A DNA stretch of 53,795 nt from NCBI GenBank assembly GCA_016280855.1, contig JAEEHP010000033.1:1-53795 (forward strand). The letters run 5' to 3'. Position numbers and translations under genes: made by a program. Shown piece by piece: positions 52,601-53,795 of this stretch (positions are counted from its first letter, which is position 1; each line of letters starts with the position of its first letter). The notes beneath the pieces are model-generated. The model did no database searches. It had not been told where the DNA came from and worked only from the letters and a program-made list of their open reading frames with translations. The stretch comes from Bacteroidaceae bacterium (lineage in GTDB: Bacteria; Bacteroidota; Bacteroidia; Bacteroidales; Bacteroidaceae).

Positions 52601-53081
52601 CTCTGGTGTTAAGGCTTACAGCGTGAGCGAGCTCAGTGGTAGTAGCCTTACCCTTGTTGAGGTCACAGAGCTCGAAGCCAACAAGCCTTACATCATCGAA
52701 GGTGCGTGGGATGAGACGCTGACAGGTGACGCTCAGGGTACAGCTCTCACATACACCGAGGGTCTGTTGACCGGTACCTATGTTGATTATACTACTGTCG
52801 GTGGCGAATATGTCATGCAGAAGCAGGGTGATAAGGTAGGCTTCTTCCAGGTTGGTACTGAAGATACTGATGCCAAGCCTGTCGTTCGTGCTAACCGCGC
52901 TTACCTGACCACCTCCTCTCCTGTTAAGGCCTTCTTCTTCGAAGATGCTGCCGATGCTATCAAGGGTGTGTTCGACGGCGTGGCAGCTGGTGAGATCTAT
53001 GATCTCGCAGGCCGCAAGGTTCAGAACATGCAGAAGGGCAATGTCTATATCGTCAATGGTAAGAAGGTAATTGTAAAATAA
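49656..53081 (+). CDS. Giant multidomain secreted protein 2
   Basis: A 1141-residue exported protein. Signal peptide 1-22 (KLFLAAALMLCSAGAWA). Beta-sandwich domains (about 25-225 and 255-400) are separated by an Ala/Lys-rich helix. Two BIG2 immunoglobulin-like domains follow (about 405-480 and 482-560; each with SADESVATVDANG or TSDASVATVDAEG and a VTGV/ITGV turn). A carbohydrate-binding-like domain (about 570-760), a FIVAR-like helix pair (765-825), a trefoil-like domain (830-960) and the C-terminal module shared with giant protein 1 (TTILPFAV, ANKPYIIEG, ANRAYLTT) come next. The end is IYDLAGRKVQNMQKG and VNGKKVIVK. Likely a surface protein exported by the same route as protein 1. Confidence 0.75.
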   Translation: MKKLKLFLAAALMLCSAGAWAQTDVTSTYLTNADFSQGTPVTVGVCTYAADKSKNGTEYANLVPVDGWTAVSSADGKAGGLFAIGGGAWLGGSGFTAPATDSDGNTGVNVLGIVTCWGASVQYTQNLKSALPAGTYTLVLAAYNSGAGQNDVNANYIGFVEEGGTTHYATTKKYNSNTWKYEFITFTLSAETSGYVSLGYKSTNTGSGNMPHLFISGLQLFDGEVDAAAYEAAKEAARNAKELAANKEKLAGSSPTNPSADLLVNGSFDTANSGWTLDNMKYQANQERPTRYVEQWNGSALSGSGSASQTVKNIPAGAYILTGTVNAQLQSDQSLEITGTSIQVNSTSVVTSGVWKDYTVNYVLENDGDISVSFGFDNTNANWVSADGFSLVYLGEYVATTGITADDVEVEQAKTVEIGAAIAPANASYPTLSYASADESVATVDANGVVTGVVSGSTTITITSAEATKVINVTVTAPTYVPESIELSQTAFEFDSKNYTAQLVASVLPTAATQSVVFTTSDASVATVDAEGNITGVSTGTAIITVTSSLDATVSATANVTVSFPEYAPVATTIVLNGAEKTITTIGDNLIKNGAFEYPDAYTGWTVGTGAKMAAAQFTVEEEGGNHYIQSVLHNGSNSAGSLRQAWPIEAGKKYVFGFKIKNVSGSQVNNNEWFRVSLCNANPTAGDGTIVTPYPSYNGEWTDYSVVVDNTESTFTFVQAHFRWLGENGEHTAFDDFFLSEITDITTVGNVQYALDAIPTANIGDGVFQYSQADIDATGANALVDGVATVSDVEAAYNALKALKLNAPAPTQAYNLVFNCEGHSATGNALTLIPNPAQTQGLYGLKYLALANTNLAQAFYFVHTTGNKYKIYAVDAEGNDRYITTQAEGYGTTWYDGIRTIDDASKAMEIEIRPNGEGLYLLWNTGANKAIAHNGNDNNDMFTNNTANFQFAETTKPSIAINTTAAGWGTTILPFAVASLPSGVKAYSVSELSGSSLTLVEVTELEANKPYIIEGAWDETLTGDAQGTALTYTEGLLTGTYVDYTTVGGEYVMQKQGDKVGFFQVGTEDTDAKPVVRANRAYLTTSSPVKAFFFEDAADAIKGVFDGVAAGEIYDLAGRKVQNMQKGNVYIVNGKKVIVK

Positions 53082-53083
53082 AG

Positions 53084-53237
53084 AGACCCACCCCGCCCAA
53101 AAGGGCACCCCTCCCATTAGGGAGGGGGCCTGCGGGCAGAGAACATCAATAGAGTAACAATTTAAATGATGACCCTATAAAAACCTCCAAGCGCCAGCCG
53201 CTCCCCTCCATCACGGGAGGGGCATGGGGGTGGGTCT
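53084..53237. repeat. GC-rich structured intergenic element
   Basis: The outer arms AGACCCACCCC (53084-53094) and GGGGTGGGTCT (53227-53237) enclose three smaller stems: GCCC/GGGC (53095-53106), CCCCTCCC/GGGAGGGG (53108-53127) and CCCCTCC/GGAGGGG (53203-53222). It separates giant protein 2 from small peptide 2. Candidates are a REP/MITE-like element or an attenuating RNA structure. Confidence 0.65.
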
Positions 53238-53246
53238 TTACAGAAT

Positions 53247-53432
53247 ATGAAAAAGACATATATAGCTCCAGAGCTCATGACGCAGCTCATTCAGACGGAA
53301 GGTCTCATCGCTCTCTCGCTGCAAACCGGCAAAGCCAACAGCAGCGACGCCTTGGTTAAGGGCAGCGGCGACTGGGATATCTTCGGCACCGACGAAGAGG
53401 AATCCTACTCCGATTCTCCCTTCGAGGACTAA
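53247..53432 (+). CDS. Small MKKTYI-type peptide 2
   Basis: A 61-residue ORF: MKKTYIAPELMTQLIQTEGL, then IALSLQTGK, a Ser/Gly/Asp-rich stretch and DSPFED. It shares the start (identical CAGAATATGAAAAAGACATA context), the position after a giant secreted protein and the leader/core layout with the peptide at 47824. After its TAA stop the same frame continues TLRLETIFD before another TAA at 53460-53462. ETIFD is the C-terminus of peptide 1, so this copy probably carries a premature stop. A very stable hairpin follows at 53484. Confidence 0.65.
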   Translation: MKKTYIAPELMTQLIQTEGLIALSLQTGKANSSDALVKGSGDWDIFGTDEEESYSDSPFED

Positions 53433-53483
53433 ACGTTGAGACTCGAGACCATCTTCGACTAAGAAAAAATATTTTTTAACGCA

Positions 53484-53531
53484 AAAAGACTACAGACTAC
53501 AGCGCGACCGTGCTGTAGTCTGTAGTCTTTT
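53484..53531 (+). terminator. Hairpin terminator with 20-bp stem and T-tract
   Basis: A perfect 20-bp stem (53484-53503 with 53512-53531) around an 8-nt loop, made of a tandem GACTACA unit on the left arm and its complement on the right, ending in TTTT. It lies 50 bp after the small peptide gene. Confidence 0.85.
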
Positions 53532-53573
53532 CTGAACAAAATATTTTTTTGTGGGCGGGGATACCCCCCTCTG

Positions 53574-53650
53574 AAACCCTTAAGGGTTTGGGCGTAAAGC
53601 CTTAAGGGTTTTCGGCAATTGTTATGAGGCTTTTTGCCGACAGCCTTGAG
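53574..53650. repeat. AAACCCTTAAGGGTTT palindromic repeat, right copy
   Basis: It contains AAACCCTTAAGGGTTT (53574-53589), AAAGCCTTAAGGGTTTT and GAGGCTTTTTGCCG. It aligns with the reverse complement of 1282-1370. I see no gene in the remaining 53651-53795; it ends at the window edge. Confidence 0.5.
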
Positions 53651-53795
53651 GTTGTGACTTTACCTGAAATAGGTACACACTTTGTTAGCTATGTTTACTG
53701 ATGTTGTGCACACTTGCTTTAATCTCTTCCTGAGGCAGTGCACATTCTCCTCAGTTGCTTCCTGCGCACTTGCACATTCGGCTTTCGGGCACAAA

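Noticed and set aside
53651-53795. Coding or RNA gene at the right edge
   Set aside because: No open frame of useful length, promoter or stable structure is evident before the window ends.

Overview
The window looks like chromosomal DNA of a member of the Bacteroidales, most likely Prevotellaceae. The evidence is: many promoters with the Bacteroidetes -7 element TAnnTTTG, several with TTTG/TTG 20 bp upstream; no obvious Shine-Dalgarno sequences; secreted proteins ending in the 'GxRV..KGIYI.NGKKVLVK' type of C-terminus; glycine-lipid genes; an S46 dipeptidyl-peptidase; and a DUF4248 protein. Assignment below order level is inference.

Layout. (1) 1-1429: accessory-looking DNA with palindrome-rich non-coding elements around one small DUF4248 gene. 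(2) 1430-6891: two tandem Na+-dependent NSS transporters (-), a VanZ-like membrane protein (+), and a minus-strand group of a small secreted protein, glsA and glsB (glycine-lipid acyltransferases). (3) 7137-23824: the plus-strand division and cell-wall (dcw) cluster rsmH-ftsL-ftsI-murE-mraY-murD-ftsW-murG-murC-ftsQ-ftsA-ftsZ, followed by greA and a HIT-family gene. mraZ, murF and ddl are not in it. (4) 23852-37353: a long minus-strand stretch, in transcription order sufC-sufD-ybeY, a TlpA-like lipoprotein, a THUMP-like methyltransferase, a GH98 glycosidase, a polysaccharide flippase, a DPP7-like peptidase, a Nudix hydrolase and dprA. Several neighbours overlap by ATGA or TAATG. (5) 37509-41316: pyrE, an SRPBCC protein, argH, a small lipoprotein and upp. 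(6) 41357-53795: secreted proteins. These are an esterase-type alpha/beta hydrolase, then two copies of a module made of a promoter with a dyad leader, a giant multidomain secreted protein and a 59-61 residue peptide starting MKKTYI. A REP-associated tyrosine transposase (RAYT) gene lies between the two modules.

The dcw genes form one pathway: UDP-MurNAc-peptide synthesis (MurC, D, E), lipid I/II formation (MraY, MurG), polymerisation and cross-linking at the septum (FtsW, FtsI), and divisome assembly (FtsQ, L, A, Z). The secreted proteins of region 6 probably share a type IX-like sorting signal, but no secretion machinery is encoded here.

The most unusual signals are intergenic. At least ten arrays of degenerate 7-bp repeats occur, with a different unit sequence in different gaps. 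Seven of them contain a stop codon or begin within a few bases of one, and one has become the coding sequence of a lipoprotein signal peptide. Other notable structure: a 490-bp nested inverted-repeat element (338-828), the duplicated dyad leader upstream of the giant proteins, and a conserved 15-nt peptide end that lies in frame just past the stop codon of the second small peptide. No tRNA, rRNA or CRISPR array was seen.
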